From Candidatus Gastranaerophilales bacterium (lineage in GTDB: Bacteria > Cyanobacteriota > Vampirovibrionia > Gastranaerophilales > Gastranaerophilaceae), in the NCBI GenBank assembly GCA_944326545.1, contig CALVEH010000010.1, forward strand, positions 1-64,000: a stretch of 64,000 bases of DNA, read 5' to 3'. The notes under the pieces are model-generated. The model was not told the DNA's origin and ran no database searches. It saw only the letters and a list, made by a program, of their open reading frames with translations. Every line of letters starts with the position of its first letter. The first letter of the stretch is position 1. A program made the position numbers and the translations under genes. Shown here in pieces: positions 9,349 through 18,983 of this stretch.

Positions 9349-10187
9349 TTAGTTTGTCCTTTGTCTTTAATCAGCTTTTGTTTCTTTGTAGGCAGGAAAT
9401 TGTTGTCTATTACAACTTTTTGTCCGGTTTGAAGCTCTAACTTTTCCCTTGCCTCACGTGCAATTTTGCCGCCCTTCTTTGCAGAAGTCTTATTTTCATC
9501 CAAGCCGGTAGCATTTTCGCTCTCAGCAATTTGTCTTGTTGAAAGTTCCGCAAGTGCTGTAAAGATAAGTTCTGCCTCAGACATGTGATCTCGAAGATTT
9601 TGTGATTTTAATCCCTTGAGGTTCTTGTGTTCTTTAACAGATAAGCCGCTCCATTCCTGATGAATGATATTTGTAAGAATAGCAAATTCTTCACCTTCTT
9701 TAATTTCATGGTCTTTCCAGTAGTCAGTGAGTTTATTCCTTGTCTCTTGCCCCATCATTCTTTGTTGTATCCACTTTTCAGACCTGCCTAATTTTTTATA
9801 GGTATCTCTAGCTCTATCAATAGCTGTTGAAGGATCTGCCATTTCTTTCATACGCTCATATCCGACTTTTGCAAGCCACAATTTAACAGGCTCAGCCTTC
9901 AGACTTGGCACGGATTGAACAAGTCTCAAACACCCTTCTACATCAAGAGCATCAGTCTTTCTCATTTTGCCGTCTTTGGACATCATTTTCAAACCGTTAC
10001 AACTTGTAACGGTTTCATTTCCTTCTTCTTTTAATCTCTTTTTTAAGACTCTCCAATATGTAGCAGGGTCTTTACTTTCTGTTAAAACCGCTATAATATC
10101 AACTACTGAGAAGTACCATTTTTCTTGATCTTCATCATATACAGAACGAATATTATTTTGTTCAAAAATCTTAATTTCGTTTTTCAT
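9345..10187 (-). CDS. Bro-N / DinD-like protein between mod and res
   Basis: This 280-residue protein resembles the DinD / phage antirepressor group. An N-terminal Bro-N-like DNA-binding domain spans roughly residues 1-110 (KIFEQNNIRSVYDEDQEKWYF, split here at the window of that motif, then FSVVDIIAVLTES), followed by DALDVEGCLRLVQSVPS. The C-terminal half contains a Lys/Glu-rich helical region ending in KKGGKIAREAREKLE. The ATG at 10187 is preferred over one 24 bases upstream, because GAGG lies about 9 bases before it. The gene overlaps res by 4 bases. Homologues often sit inside restriction-modification operons. A role in regulating the system or sensing DNA damage is inference. Confidence 0.75.
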   Translation of the reverse strand: MKNEIKIFEQNNIRSVYDEDQEKWYFSVVDIIAVLTESKDPATYWRVLKKRLKEEGNETVTSCNGLKMMSKDGKMRKTDALDVEGCLRLVQSVPSLKAEPVKLWLAKVGYERMKEMADPSTAIDRARDTYKKLGRSEKWIQQRMMGQETRNKLTDYWKDHEIKEGEEFAILTNIIHQEWSGLSVKEHKNLKGLKSQNLRDHMSEAELIFTALAELSTRQIAESENATGLDENKTSAKKGGKIAREAREKLELQTGQKVVIDNNFLPTKKQKLIKDKGQTK

Positions 10188-10204
10188 CTTTTCAATCCTC
10201 ATTA

Positions 10205-11749
10205 TTACCATATAGATGATGATACATGTAACTTTTGTCCTGTCAGCTTTTCATAAAATATGTGTGGAACTATTTTTTCTACTATCATTGCAAATTGTAA
10301 ACATACCGTATAATATTTATCCCATTCTCCGTCTTGCATTCTTCTCCATAAGTTAGGATAATACCTTACAATTATTGAGAATGTATATAAAATCATAACG
10401 GCATATACAATCCAGTCATCCTTTAACCCTGATAGTGGAATAATTATGCTCTGAAGACAATAAGAACTTTTATACAAATTGAGATGTTGATACCAGTGAC
10501 TATCAGGAGAATGTTTTACAAATATGCTATAGCGTTTGTATGTCCTGCCGTCATCATTCTCATCAAATTGGTCTCGCTCGCTACGATTTTCGGATACTTG
10601 TTCGATATTCCCTATTAGTGTTTTAACCATATCTAAATTTGAACAACCAGATTTATCAACTAAACTAATATAAGACCCTTCATTTTGTGTAGTATAACCA
10701 GGGTTTCTACTGGTTATACTACTTTTTTGATTCAATCTATCTGAGTAGTGTGGTTCTAAGAAGCCTGTTGAATACTCAGGGTTTATCATTCTCATAAGGA
10801 CTGCTAATTCGGGAATTCTAGCTAAGATATCATTAAACAAGTAGCAATACTTATTTAGCTCATCATCTTTACGTATGCGTTTTTCAGGAAAATCATTAGT
10901 ATCATAATCTAGTACATTTAGCCATTTTGCAAATAATCCATTCTTAAGAATACAAGTATATAATGAGTTTATACTATAATCATTCTCTGGAATGTATATA
11001 TATAATCCATGTCCGCCTTTTGTAATTTCTTCAACAGCTTTCAAATCTGTATACTTGTCAGAGTTCATTAAAATATCAGCTTCAATAAGTGCTAAAGTGC
11101 CGTAATAAAGATTTAGTAATCTTTGTGTTGGATTCTGAGTTTGAGCCGAGTCAAAATAATCACAAGAATTTTGCATTAAGAATGCTACACCTTCTGACTT
11201 ACTTTTAATTACTTCTGAAGATAAATCTGGATAACGTTCAGTTAAGAAACGCTTACAAACTTCTGAGCTTTTTAATGTTTTAATTAACATCCAATACTGT
11301 TCTGATGGGTTCTCTGCTGTCAAATATATTTTAATAGGAGTTTTAACACACCCTCTGCAATCTTTTTGTGGAGAATTAACCTCTTCTGTAGGACATTCTT
11401 TATTCCAGTCCTTTAGTATATTTATAAAGTTGGATGCAAGTTCAAGAGGTTTGCTAAAACCTGAAGAGAAAGAACAATTTGGGTCAAGATTCATTCCATG
11501 TATCAAACAAGCGTCAGCACGTTGTTGGATAACGGAATATACTTCTTTTCTTGTTTGTTGAGAATAAAGTATAGCAAATCTTTTAGTCCAATTTCCTCTG
11601 TATATTTTAATAATGAGGTATTCACCTTGCTCTACAGTATCTTCAATTTCCCATACCCACCCATGACTTTCAAGCAACGGTACTGTTGATCGTTGAAAAT
11701 CGCTTGTTAATATGTTCATTCTTGATTGAAAACCAGTATCCATCAACAA
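10205..11749 (-). CDS. YaaC-like protein of unknown function in the Type III operon
   Basis: The C-terminal half of this 514-residue protein resembles the uncharacterised YaaC family of Bacillus. It shows LLNLYYGTLALIEAD, then a helical tail with AVMILYTFSIIVRYYPNLW and FAMIVEKIVPHIFYEKLTG. The N-terminal 100 residues or so (GHGWEIEDTVEQ-like, rich in aromatic residues) look like a separate small beta domain. No catalytic motif is seen. A TTG start at 11749 has AAGGAG about 6 bases upstream; an ATG two codons later is also possible. It starts 10 bases after the mod stop and ends just before the Bro-N gene, so it is part of the restriction operon. Its role there is unknown. Confidence 0.6.
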   Translation of the reverse strand: MLMDTGFQSRMNILTSDFQRSTVPLLESHGWVWEIEDTVEQGEYLIIKIYRGNWTKRFAILYSQQTRKEVYSVIQQRADACLIHGMNLDPNCSFSSGFSKPLELASNFINILKDWNKECPTEEVNSPQKDCRGCVKTPIKIYLTAENPSEQYWMLIKTLKSSEVCKRFLTERYPDLSSEVIKSKSEGVAFLMQNSCDYFDSAQTQNPTQRLLNLYYGTLALIEADILMNSDKYTDLKAVEEITKGGHGLYIYIPENDYSINSLYTCILKNGLFAKWLNVLDYDTNDFPEKRIRKDDELNKYCYLFNDILARIPELAVLMRMINPEYSTGFLEPHYSDRLNQKSSITSRNPGYTTQNEGSYISLVDKSGCSNLDMVKTLIGNIEQVSENRSERDQFDENDDGRTYKRYSIFVKHSPDSHWYQHLNLYKSSYCLQSIIIPLSGLKDDWIVYAVMILYTFSIIVRYYPNLWRRMQDGEWDKYYTVCLQFAMIVEKIVPHIFYEKLTGQKLHVSSSIW

Positions 11750-11759
11750 AACGTACTCC

Positions 11760-13631
11760 TTACAACAATTTCATTTCGATGCCTTTGTCTTTCAGGATGT
11801 AGTAAGCATTTGAAAGAGCCGTACTGTCTTTGAAGGCTTGTTCAGAGGAGACGATTTTTGCAGGAACAAGCTCGCACATTTCTTTTATATCTTCAGGAGT
11901 TATTCCGTCTTTGCCATAGTCAAGACAAATAAGCACTAAGCAATCTTCCCCTATTGAATACGCTTTTTTGTCGTTAATTTCTGTCGGAATTACTTTGTAA
12001 TCAAGTGGAATTCCCATTTTTAGCATTACTTCATAAACAACATCCAGGTCGTTACGGTCGGGCTTGATAGTTTCGTTCAGTAATGAAAATCTTTGTGCAA
12101 CAACCTGTTCATCTTGTGTTGGCGTGCTGTCCCACTCTACAAGATTTGACGTGTCTAGTTTAAATACTTTAAAACCTATGTCTAATGGCTTCTTTTCTTC
12201 CAATGCAAGTTGACCGTTATTTGCTGTAAGTTTTTTGCCGGCACGACGGATACGTTCTTTGCCGATGTCACAAATATTTTTGCAACCGGCTTTGTAGGCT
12301 TCTGATTTTTCATCGCAAAGTTCAGGCAGCTGTACCATTATAAATTGGCGGTTCCCGCCGTCTTCGGCATTCAACTGCATTACTGCATGAGCGGTTGTGG
12401 CACTCCCTGAGAAAAAGTCGAGGATTATGTCATTGTCCTTTGTTGTTGCTTCAAGAAAAACTTTTACAAGTTCAATTGGTTTTGGATTTTCAAACATATC
12501 TTTTGTACTGAACAAGCCGGTTAAAACATTTGAGCCGTCGCCAGTATTTGCTACATCATATAAAATACTTCTTTGTTTTAAGACTTTCACTTGGTTTGCA
12601 AAATATTCTTTTTCGTAAGGTATCCATTTCCCTTCTTTCATTTCCCAATGTACAAGGTCATTTTGTAATAATTCATTCATTCGTTCCCTACCAACTCTCC
12701 AACGTCCATCATTCCCATCAGGAGCTATTGGAAAAGCTTCTGTACCATCAGGAGCAATTAAACTAAAATACATAGAAGGTCTATCTTCCCTTCTCGCTGT
12801 ATTCCCCCATTTTGCCAATTTCGTAATTTTAAAATTCCCTCGTTCATCTGATTTATTATATTGAGCAATATCTCGAGCTTCTTCTTTGTCATACCATACA
12901 AGCTGTTGACTTTTGCGATAAACTACTATGAATTCATGTTCAATTACAAAATATTCTTTTGCTTGCCCGCCGCCGTCTTTTTTTCTCCATATGAACGAGC
13001 CTATATAATTTTCTTCTCCAAAAACTTCATTACAAACTTTTTTTAAATTCGTTATTTCGTTTTCATCAATGGAAATAAAAATCACACCGTCATCTCGCAA
13101 GAGGTTTGCCGCTAAACGTAACCTTGGGTACATCATATTCAGCCAATTGGTGTGAAAACGCCCCATTGTTTCAGGATTTGACTTTGTTGTCTGCTGCGTT
13201 ACTTCCTTATACTTTGCCATTGGGTCAGCAAAATCATCTTCATATACAAAGTCATTGCCGGTATTATACGGCGGGTCGATATAAATCATCTTAACTTTAT
13301 TGTAATAAGACGATTGCAAAAGTTTCAAAACTTCAAGGTTATCACCCTCTATATAGATATTGTTTGTTGTGTCAAAATTTACACTTTCTTCAACACAGGG
13401 TCTTAGCGTTCCGGTTGAACGTTTTCCCGCGATACGGTAACATTCTGATTTGCCTTTCCACTCAAACTTGTATTTCTCAAAGTCGTTATCATCATATTCT
13501 CCGAATAAAGCCAAAAGTTTGCTAATATCCAGCTTTCCCTCTGAAAAACACTGAGGAAAAACCGCTCTAAACTTTTCTAAATCCGCTTTTTCAATATCCA
13601 TACTCTGTGACGGTAATCTTTCAATATCCAC
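11760..13631 (-). CDS. mod: Type III DNA methyltransferase, Mod subunit
   Basis: This 623-residue protein is the N6-adenine methyltransferase and specificity subunit of a Type III system. It has the catalytic DPPYNTGND (residues 119-127), RFHTNWLNMMYPRL, DDGVIFISIDENE and the cofactor-binding DFFSGSATTAHAVMQLN near residue 400, an arrangement typical of beta-class Mod proteins. The region between about 215 and 370 is the likely target recognition domain. The start used is GTG with AGGA about 9 bases upstream; an ATG ten codons later repeats the same MDIE sequence and cannot be excluded. It lies upstream of the YaaC-like, Bro-N-like and Res genes in one apparent operon. Confidence 0.95.
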   Translation of the reverse strand: MDIERLPSQSMDIEKADLEKFRAVFPQCFSEGKLDISKLLALFGEYDDNDFEKYKFEWKGKSECYRIAGKRSTGTLRPCVEESVNFDTTNNIYIEGDNLEVLKLLQSSYYNKVKMIYIDPPYNTGNDFVYEDDFADPMAKYKEVTQQTTKSNPETMGRFHTNWLNMMYPRLRLAANLLRDDGVIFISIDENEITNLKKVCNEVFGEENYIGSFIWRKKDGGGQAKEYFVIEHEFIVVYRKSQQLVWYDKEEARDIAQYNKSDERGNFKITKLAKWGNTARREDRPSMYFSLIAPDGTEAFPIAPDGNDGRWRVGRERMNELLQNDLVHWEMKEGKWIPYEKEYFANQVKVLKQRSILYDVANTGDGSNVLTGLFSTKDMFENPKPIELVKVFLEATTKDNDIILDFFSGSATTAHAVMQLNAEDGGNRQFIMVQLPELCDEKSEAYKAGCKNICDIGKERIRRAGKKLTANNGQLALEEKKPLDIGFKVFKLDTSNLVEWDSTPTQDEQVVAQRFSLLNETIKPDRNDLDVVYEVMLKMGIPLDYKVIPTEINDKKAYSIGEDCLVLICLDYGKDGITPEDIKEMCELVPAKIVSSEQAFKDSTALSNAYYILKDKGIEMKLL

Positions 13632-13740
13632 AATATAAATTCCTATTAGTTATTTTCCCTGTTAAGTTAATCTTACCACAAAAATTACCCCTGAGGCTTG
13701 ATGCAATATCTGCTATTTGGATCTTCCAAAACAAGTTCCT

Positions 13741-16356
13741 CTAACGCCTGTTCGGGCTGCTTTTTTTATTTGTACTGAAAATTTGCACTTTGAAATGCGG
13801 GCTCATAAGAACATTAAAATTGTATTCATCCGACAAATCCGCTATTTCCTTTTCTGTTTCAACGTCAATCTTTGCTTTATCGTAAAATAGTTTTTCTTCT
13901 CGCTGCAAAAGTTCTTTTTCCAAAACCTTTATCTGTTTTGTTGTTTTCAGCTCCTCAAGTTTGTTTGCACAAGCCTGTTTTTTCAAATCTTTTATTTCTG
14001 TTTTTATATCGTTCAAATCCGTTTCAAGCTGAGTTTTCTTTCTGCCTGCAACAAGTTTTATTTTTTCAACCTCAAAAGCAAATGAGCCTTCCTGGCTTTT
14101 TATATACTCTTGTATTATCTCATCTTTAGATATTTTTTCATCCAAATTCCCGAAATCTTCAAGTAAACTGCCAAGCCTTATTTTTTCAAGACTTGTTCGT
14201 TCTTTAATTTCAATTACGGGCAAACTTAACAGTTGTCTGCACTTTTCATCCAGCAAAATCTCCCCGCTTTTTGTCTGTCCGATTAATAAACAATGGCTTG
14301 ACGAAACATCTTTTGAGGTTATTGCTACATTATATAATCCAATCTCGCAAGGCTCAATATCCGCATTTACATAAATTTTCGCCTCGGGGGCAATGTTCGT
14401 GTCAATTTCTCTCAAAATCCCTTTTGCAAAAACAGATGTAAAACTTATTCTGCCTGTTTGAGGTTTGAAATCCTTGCCTAATCCGTATCTTTTGTACCCC
14501 TCATAATTTCTCATTCGTCCGTTATCGTTGAACGAAAACAAATACGGGCGTTTATAACCCTCAATCAGGGTCAAAGTTTTATTTTCTTCGTCTATTTCGT
14601 ACCAGTCGGGCTTTATTGTTTCAAAGTAATATTTCACAAATTCCCAAAGGTCATTATTTAGTTCCTCTGTTTTTTCTTTAATATATGCAGGAGTAACCGT
14701 AACTTTATCGGCAATAGATTTTGTAAATGTCGTAAACAGAATATCTTCCGAATTTTCAACAAGCTGTTCATTTGCTTGCCTGTGCTCCGTCAAGTTTTCT
14801 TTGAATGCCCGAGCAACTTCATCTCTGTGTCTGAAACCTTTTAGGACTTCTTTTATCTTTACATCAAAATTTCCTACAATATCATCCGACATCCCGAAAA
14901 TCCCGTTAAACTGCAAAGTCCGTTTGTTTATAAGTTCCAGCATTCTGACATCTGCAAAATTTTCATGGCTTAAAAGATTAATAACTAGCACATCAGAATT
15001 CTGTCCCTGTCTGTGGCACCTGCAAATCCTCTGCTCCATTTGAATTGAATTGTAAATCATATCGTAATTCACAACTACAGGACAGTATTCTATATCCAAA
15101 CCCTTTGCCGCTGTGTCCGTTGTTACAAGGATTTGAACATCCTCATCATTACGGAAATTCTCAAGTGTGTCATTATCTTTGTATTTAAGCGTGTTATATC
15201 CGTTTTGCCTGAAAATCATATAAAGATTATCAAGTGTTGTGTTATTATCCACAAAGACAATCGCTTTTTGATTAACTTTCGTTGCTTTCAGGTGGTTAAA
15301 AACTGTTTTTAAAATCTTCAAAAGCTGTGTGGTTTTTGAATTAATTTTTATTTCGGATGCAAGTTTTTGAATATGCAGCAGAGCGGCTTTTTCAAGTCCG
15401 TAAGTTCTTTGAATTGCGGGAGATATCATATTCACAAACGCCTGCGGTGAAGATGAAAGTGTTTTGAAAAACAACAGGTTAAGGTTGTATTCATCTATTT
15501 CGGGGTAAGCAACCTTATCGTCAGAGGCAATATATGTTGAAATAAGTTTATACAGTTCTTTTTCTTCCTGTATAAGTGGATAATCGACAGTAATCGGCAG
15601 TCTGCGTGAAAAATTTACATACTCAGTTGCCTGAGTTTTAAGTGTTCTGAAACAAAATTGCGAAACCCAGCCTGTTAATTCAGGGTAATTTTCGGGCTTT
15701 CTGAAATATCGTTTGTAAAACCAATCAACATCCGGCAAAATACTTTCATCTATAAAATGAATTAGCCCGTAAATGTCCCGAATGTCTTTTGTAATGGGTG
15801 TCGGAGTTAAAAGTAACTTGTATGCCTCACGTACTGCATTTTTTAATATGACCGTCGTGTCTTTTGTGTAATTTGCAAGTACATCAGCCTCATCAAAAAT
15901 CGCCAGGTCCCAATCACGTTCTTTTATTTTATCGGCATGTCTGATAGCACAATCGTATGTTGTCAAAACAATACCGTCTTCATCAGGAATATTTTTTGTA
16001 TTATTCCAAAAAACATACGGGAGTGTAAAATCCCTGTCAAGTTTCCGTTTCCACTGTGTTACAAGATTTGACGGAAGAACAACCAAAATGTTTTCCTTTC
16101 CCTCATACCATTTTTGTCCTGCAACAAACAATGCCTCATAAGTTTTACCAAGAGAACCCTCGTCACAGAGAATACAGCCTTTTAAAAAGTCAGACCGTAA
16201 TGCAAATCTTGCCGCCGCTATCTGATATGGCAAAATCTTTGCAGTCGATGAGGCATAAACAGGCAACAAATTTTTGTCTTTTGACAATTCTTCAAGACGC
16301 TTTGCCTCTATTAATGCAGAATATTGATTCTGAAACTTTGTATTGATTGTTCTCAT
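13741..16356 (-). CDS. SNF2-family helicase with C-terminal coiled coil
   Basis: This 871-residue superfamily 2 ATPase has Walker A in CDEGSLGKT (residues 64-72, where the usual SNF2 form is DEMGLGKT), Walker B DEAD (155-158), the TPTPI-like motif III, TTDTAAKGLDIE, and motif VI QMEQRICRCHRQGQ. This is the RapA/SNF2 double-RecA core that translocates on double-stranded DNA. The C-terminal 250 residues include a long Lys/Glu-rich coiled coil (about 770-850). No nuclease motif is seen. It lies 109 bases upstream of mod on the same strand, so it may be the first gene of the defence operon. DISARM systems also pair such a helicase with a methyltransferase, but no drmA, drmB or drmC is present here. 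Confidence 0.8.
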   Translation of the reverse strand: MRTINTKFQNQYSALIEAKRLEELSKDKNLLPVYASSTAKILPYQIAAARFALRSDFLKGCILCDEGSLGKTYEALFVAGQKWYEGKENILVVLPSNLVTQWKRKLDRDFTLPYVFWNNTKNIPDEDGIVLTTYDCAIRHADKIKERDWDLAIFDEADVLANYTKDTTVILKNAVREAYKLLLTPTPITKDIRDIYGLIHFIDESILPDVDWFYKRYFRKPENYPELTGWVSQFCFRTLKTQATEYVNFSRRLPITVDYPLIQEEKELYKLISTYIASDDKVAYPEIDEYNLNLLFFKTLSSSPQAFVNMISPAIQRTYGLEKAALLHIQKLASEIKINSKTTQLLKILKTVFNHLKATKVNQKAIVFVDNNTTLDNLYMIFRQNGYNTLKYKDNDTLENFRNDEDVQILVTTDTAAKGLDIEYCPVVVNYDMIYNSIQMEQRICRCHRQGQNSDVLVINLLSHENFADVRMLELINKRTLQFNGIFGMSDDIVGNFDVKIKEVLKGFRHRDEVARAFKENLTEHRQANEQLVENSEDILFTTFTKSIADKVTVTPAYIKEKTEELNNDLWEFVKYYFETIKPDWYEIDEENKTLTLIEGYKRPYLFSFNDNGRMRNYEGYKRYGLGKDFKPQTGRISFTSVFAKGILREIDTNIAPEAKIYVNADIEPCEIGLYNVAITSKDVSSSHCLLIGQTKSGEILLDEKCRQLLSLPVIEIKERTSLEKIRLGSLLEDFGNLDEKISKDEIIQEYIKSQEGSFAFEVEKIKLVAGRKKTQLETDLNDIKTEIKDLKKQACANKLEELKTTKQIKVLEKELLQREEKLFYDKAKIDVETEKEIADLSDEYNFNVLMSPHFKVQIFSTNKKSSPNRR

Positions 16357-16561
16357 AAATAATCTGCACTAATTTTAGCATAAAATATTATAAAAAATTC
16401 TCCGTACACATAAATTTCATTCTTTAGTAATTAAAAACAGTTTGGCTATTTTTGATTGTTGTATTTGAATTATTTTGTTTAAATAGATTTTTTTTGTACC
16501 ATGGATTAATAGAAAGTAACTTATTTTAACGTATTGTATATATAATTTATTGGAGATATTA

Positions 16562-17986
16562 ATGAAGAACTTTAAGTCAAATGAAATAAAAATAAAGTTT
16601 TGCAAGCAAGAGATTCCCATTCTCAATGATGCTAAGTTTGAAGTAAAGCTTGATGAATTAAATAAACGTATTTCTTTTATAATCCCCAATAATGCAACAA
16701 GATATATGAATTTATTAAGACGGCAGTGCAAAAATATGTCTTTAGACATAGAAGAATTAGAAACTTGTACAAAGCACGATATTCAGGCGGAATTTTCTGA
16801 AGAAAAAAATGTCGGTTCATATACTGAAATTACTTATAAAATTATTGAATATACAAATTATAATAAAGTAAGAATGGCACTGCAAAAAACATTCAAGGCA
16901 ACTTTGAATCAATATTTATCAGACAGTGATTTATTGAAAATTTGTAGTTTCAAAGATAAAGATCCGCTTAAGATAATGTTATCCGCAGTAACAAATAATC
17001 ATTTCGGACATTCCTTTAACTCCAATGATAACGATGAAAATAAAAAAGCCACAAGGCTAAATCTCATAATAGAACAAGTTTTGAAATTAGGGAATGAGAC
17101 ACATAAACAATGGTTAAGAAAAAAGTTTGATATGTATCTTAAAGAAAAAACTTTATCTGGAAGAAATGCGATTCTCGGTGAAATTTTTACTATGGGATAT
17201 ATATTTTTTATTCATCCTGAAGACTTTACTCCTATAAAAGAAAAGAAAACTGCAACACCTGATTTTGAAAGTATAATAAATGGACATAAAGTTTACATTG
17301 AAGTTAATACTCCTTCAATGAATGAACAAGAACAGAAAAAACTAGAAAAATTTAAAAAAGAAGTTGCAGAAAAAATAAAAAGTGCACCAAAGGGAAGTAT
17401 ACAATCATCAATTATTACGGTGTCTCCCGTTGGATATAATCCAAAATTTAAAACAGTAGGGGAAATGTGTATTAGTAAGTTTTCTAATATAAAATCATCA
17501 AGCGGACAATTAAGTGTAGGAAATTATAATATATTAGCAATTAATCTATTTAATCCGGATTATTTTTCTATTTCAGGCAAAGCTGCAAAGCCATTATTTT
17601 TATCTTTCAGAGGTGAATATTTTTATTCTGGATATTTATGGCAGGCTTTTTATGCTCAGGAAAGAGATCTCGTCTTGGAAGATTATTCCGGTGCCGGTAA
17701 TATACCAACATTAAAGTTTAATGGAATGTTTGAAAGAGAAGAAAATAAGCACATATCAGCGGTCATTATAATGATTCCATATAAAACAATAATATATGAA
17801 AATCACAAGGCAGATAAAATGCTTCCATATGAAACTTTATTATCATTAACTAAAATGCCATATTTTGATTTGAATTTATCTCAAACAAGGATTCCTATTA
17901 AATTTTACACTTTAGATACTTTTAAAAATGAAATAGAGTATCATAGGAGAAAAATTAATTCAGTATCTAGAGCTGAGTTTTATTAA
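16562..17986 (+). CDS. Putative PD-(D/E)xK-like nuclease, unknown family
   Basis: This 474-residue protein is not assigned to a known family. Around residues 230-250 it contains TPDFESIINGHKVYIEVN, which has the spacing of a PD-(D/E)xK nuclease core (PD, then a beta hairpin, then E-x-N in place of E-x-K). GRNAILGEIFTMGYIF just before it could be the helix carrying an upstream acidic residue. Such cores are common in stand-alone restriction-like proteins. GGAG 6 bases before the ATG at 16562 decides the start over an upstream TTG. The gene is divergent from the helicase-led operon, 205 bases away, and ends just before the repeat region. Base composition is strongly AT-rich, as expected for an acquired defence gene. 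Confidence 0.5.
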   Translation: MKNFKSNEIKIKFCKQEIPILNDAKFEVKLDELNKRISFIIPNNATRYMNLLRRQCKNMSLDIEELETCTKHDIQAEFSEEKNVGSYTEITYKIIEYTNYNKVRMALQKTFKATLNQYLSDSDLLKICSFKDKDPLKIMLSAVTNNHFGHSFNSNDNDENKKATRLNLIIEQVLKLGNETHKQWLRKKFDMYLKEKTLSGRNAILGEIFTMGYIFFIHPEDFTPIKEKKTATPDFESIINGHKVYIEVNTPSMNEQEQKKLEKFKKEVAEKIKSAPKGSIQSSIITVSPVGYNPKFKTVGEMCISKFSNIKSSSGQLSVGNYNILAINLFNPDYFSISGKAAKPLFLSFRGEYFYSGYLWQAFYAQERDLVLEDYSGAGNIPTLKFNGMFEREENKHISAVIIMIPYKTIIYENHKADKMLPYETLLSLTKMPYFDLNLSQTRIPIKFYTLDTFKNEIEYHRRKINSVSRAEFY

Positions 17987-18025
17987 AAATTTCTAATTTT
18001 ATTATGAACTTTGGAATAAAAATTT

Positions 18026-18109
18026 GCTCATAAATTTAAAATTTTAAATTTATGTTGCCCAAAATAATCAAACCATCTGTAACAAGAAATCAAACCATGT
18101 GACTCTTTA
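18026..18109. repeat. 84-bp direct repeat, copy A
   Basis: This copy is about 82% identical over 84 bases to 18984-19067, without gaps, by eye. It contains a 20-bp perfect AT palindrome at 18032-18051. The 14-mer AATCAAACCATCTG (18066-18079) recurs as AATCAAACCATGTG (18088-18101), a 22-base step. It starts 40 bases after the stop of the PD-(D/E)xK-like gene. Confidence 0.85.
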
Positions 18110-18302
18110 CATACGGCTAGATAGATTATTTTGGTAAAGTTGGCTTTGTGTGGGCGTTTTCGGGTCGGAAAAATTAAGTGTTCCAAAAAAATCAAACTGG
18201 AAAACTGGACTTTTTCTGGACTGTACGGATAGATTGAGATTTGTATATTATCAGTGAGATACGCACCAAATTTGAACTATACGGATAATTTGATTATTTT
18301 GG
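18059..18302. repeat. Inverted repeat with clustered short motifs
   Basis: CCAAAATAATCAAA at 18059-18072 has its exact reverse complement at 18289-18302. An 11-base part of the right arm, GATTATTTTGG, also occurs at 18124-18134. Near-copies of TACGGATA appear at 18111, 18223 and 18280, and CTGGACTGT / ACAGTCCAG form a further inverted pair (about 18217 and 18304). This 386-base stretch between genes (17987-18372) holds no credible reading frame. The layout suggests a cluster of protein-binding sites, or the end of a mobile element. Confidence 0.6.
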
Positions 18303-18372
18303 AACAGTCCAGTTCCGCAAACTTTTAAAAATTTTAAAACAAAATCGGAAGTTTTTTCTTAAGGTTGGAATA

Positions 18373-18819
18373 TTATAAAATTTTCTTTAAATAAATCATA
18401 TCTACCAACTGCTTTTCATTTTCAAAAATTGGGTGCGGGTAGTTATCAATAAAAAAGTTTTTTAGTCTGTGAGTTTCTTGAAAACCTTGTTTTTTATAGA
18501 ATTTCAAGGTATTGTTATTTTCTCCGGTTCCAAGGATTAAATATTTAAAATTTGTTTTATATTTATTACAGACAAAATTAATCAATGCTGAGGCATAGCC
18601 TTTATTTTGATACTGCGTATAAGTTGCAAGATTTTTTATTTCAACGGTTTCCTTATCAATCTCCATAACAGCACAGATTGATGTCAAGATATCATTATCG
18701 TACAAAGCAAAAAGTTTTGACGATTCCAGATATTTGTTAATCATTGCTTTATCTTCATCGCCGATTAATAGAATATCCATATAATCCTTTTTATTCGTAG
18801 TTATTTCTTTAATTTGCAT
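18373..18819 (-). CDS. GNAT-family N-acetyltransferase
   Basis: This 148-residue protein has the GNAT fold signature: motif A around YTQYQNKGYASALINF (residues 86-101), which binds the acetyl-CoA pyrophosphate, and motif B NNTLKFYKKQGFQE (about 118-131). Length fits a single-domain acetyltransferase. The acceptor substrate cannot be told. The gene lies alone between the two 84-bp repeats, pointing back toward the defence island, so it may be cargo of the same mobile segment. Confidence 0.85.
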   Translation of the reverse strand: MQIKEITTNKKDYMDILLIGDEDKAMINKYLESSKLFALYDNDILTSICAVMEIDKETVEIKNLATYTQYQNKGYASALINFVCNKYKTNFKYLILGTGENNNTLKFYKKQGFQETHRLKNFFIDNYPHPIFENEKQLVDMIYLKKIL

Positions 18820-18983
18820 AAGTTAAATATATCATAATTGATACAAAACCGAAACAAAGGTCGGAAATAGGGGGATAATGCTTTGTTCTCAGAGTTAATG
18901 TGTATGTACCCAATGAAATAGAATATTATAAGAAATCCGTATTAAAAACAGGGTTTTATTAAGAATGTATTAATGAAAACATT

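Noticed and set aside
13745-13768. Plus-strand terminator GCCT-GTTC-GGGC-T7
   Set aside because: There is no plus-strand gene upstream for it to serve, and it lies within the last codons and stop of the helicase gene; the 4-bp stem is weak.
13741-16356. DISARM or BREX assignment based on a SNF2 helicase near a DNA methyltransferase
   Set aside because: Only a helicase and a Type III Mod/Res pair are seen; no drmA, drmB, drmC, pglZ, brxC or brxL-like genes are in the island.
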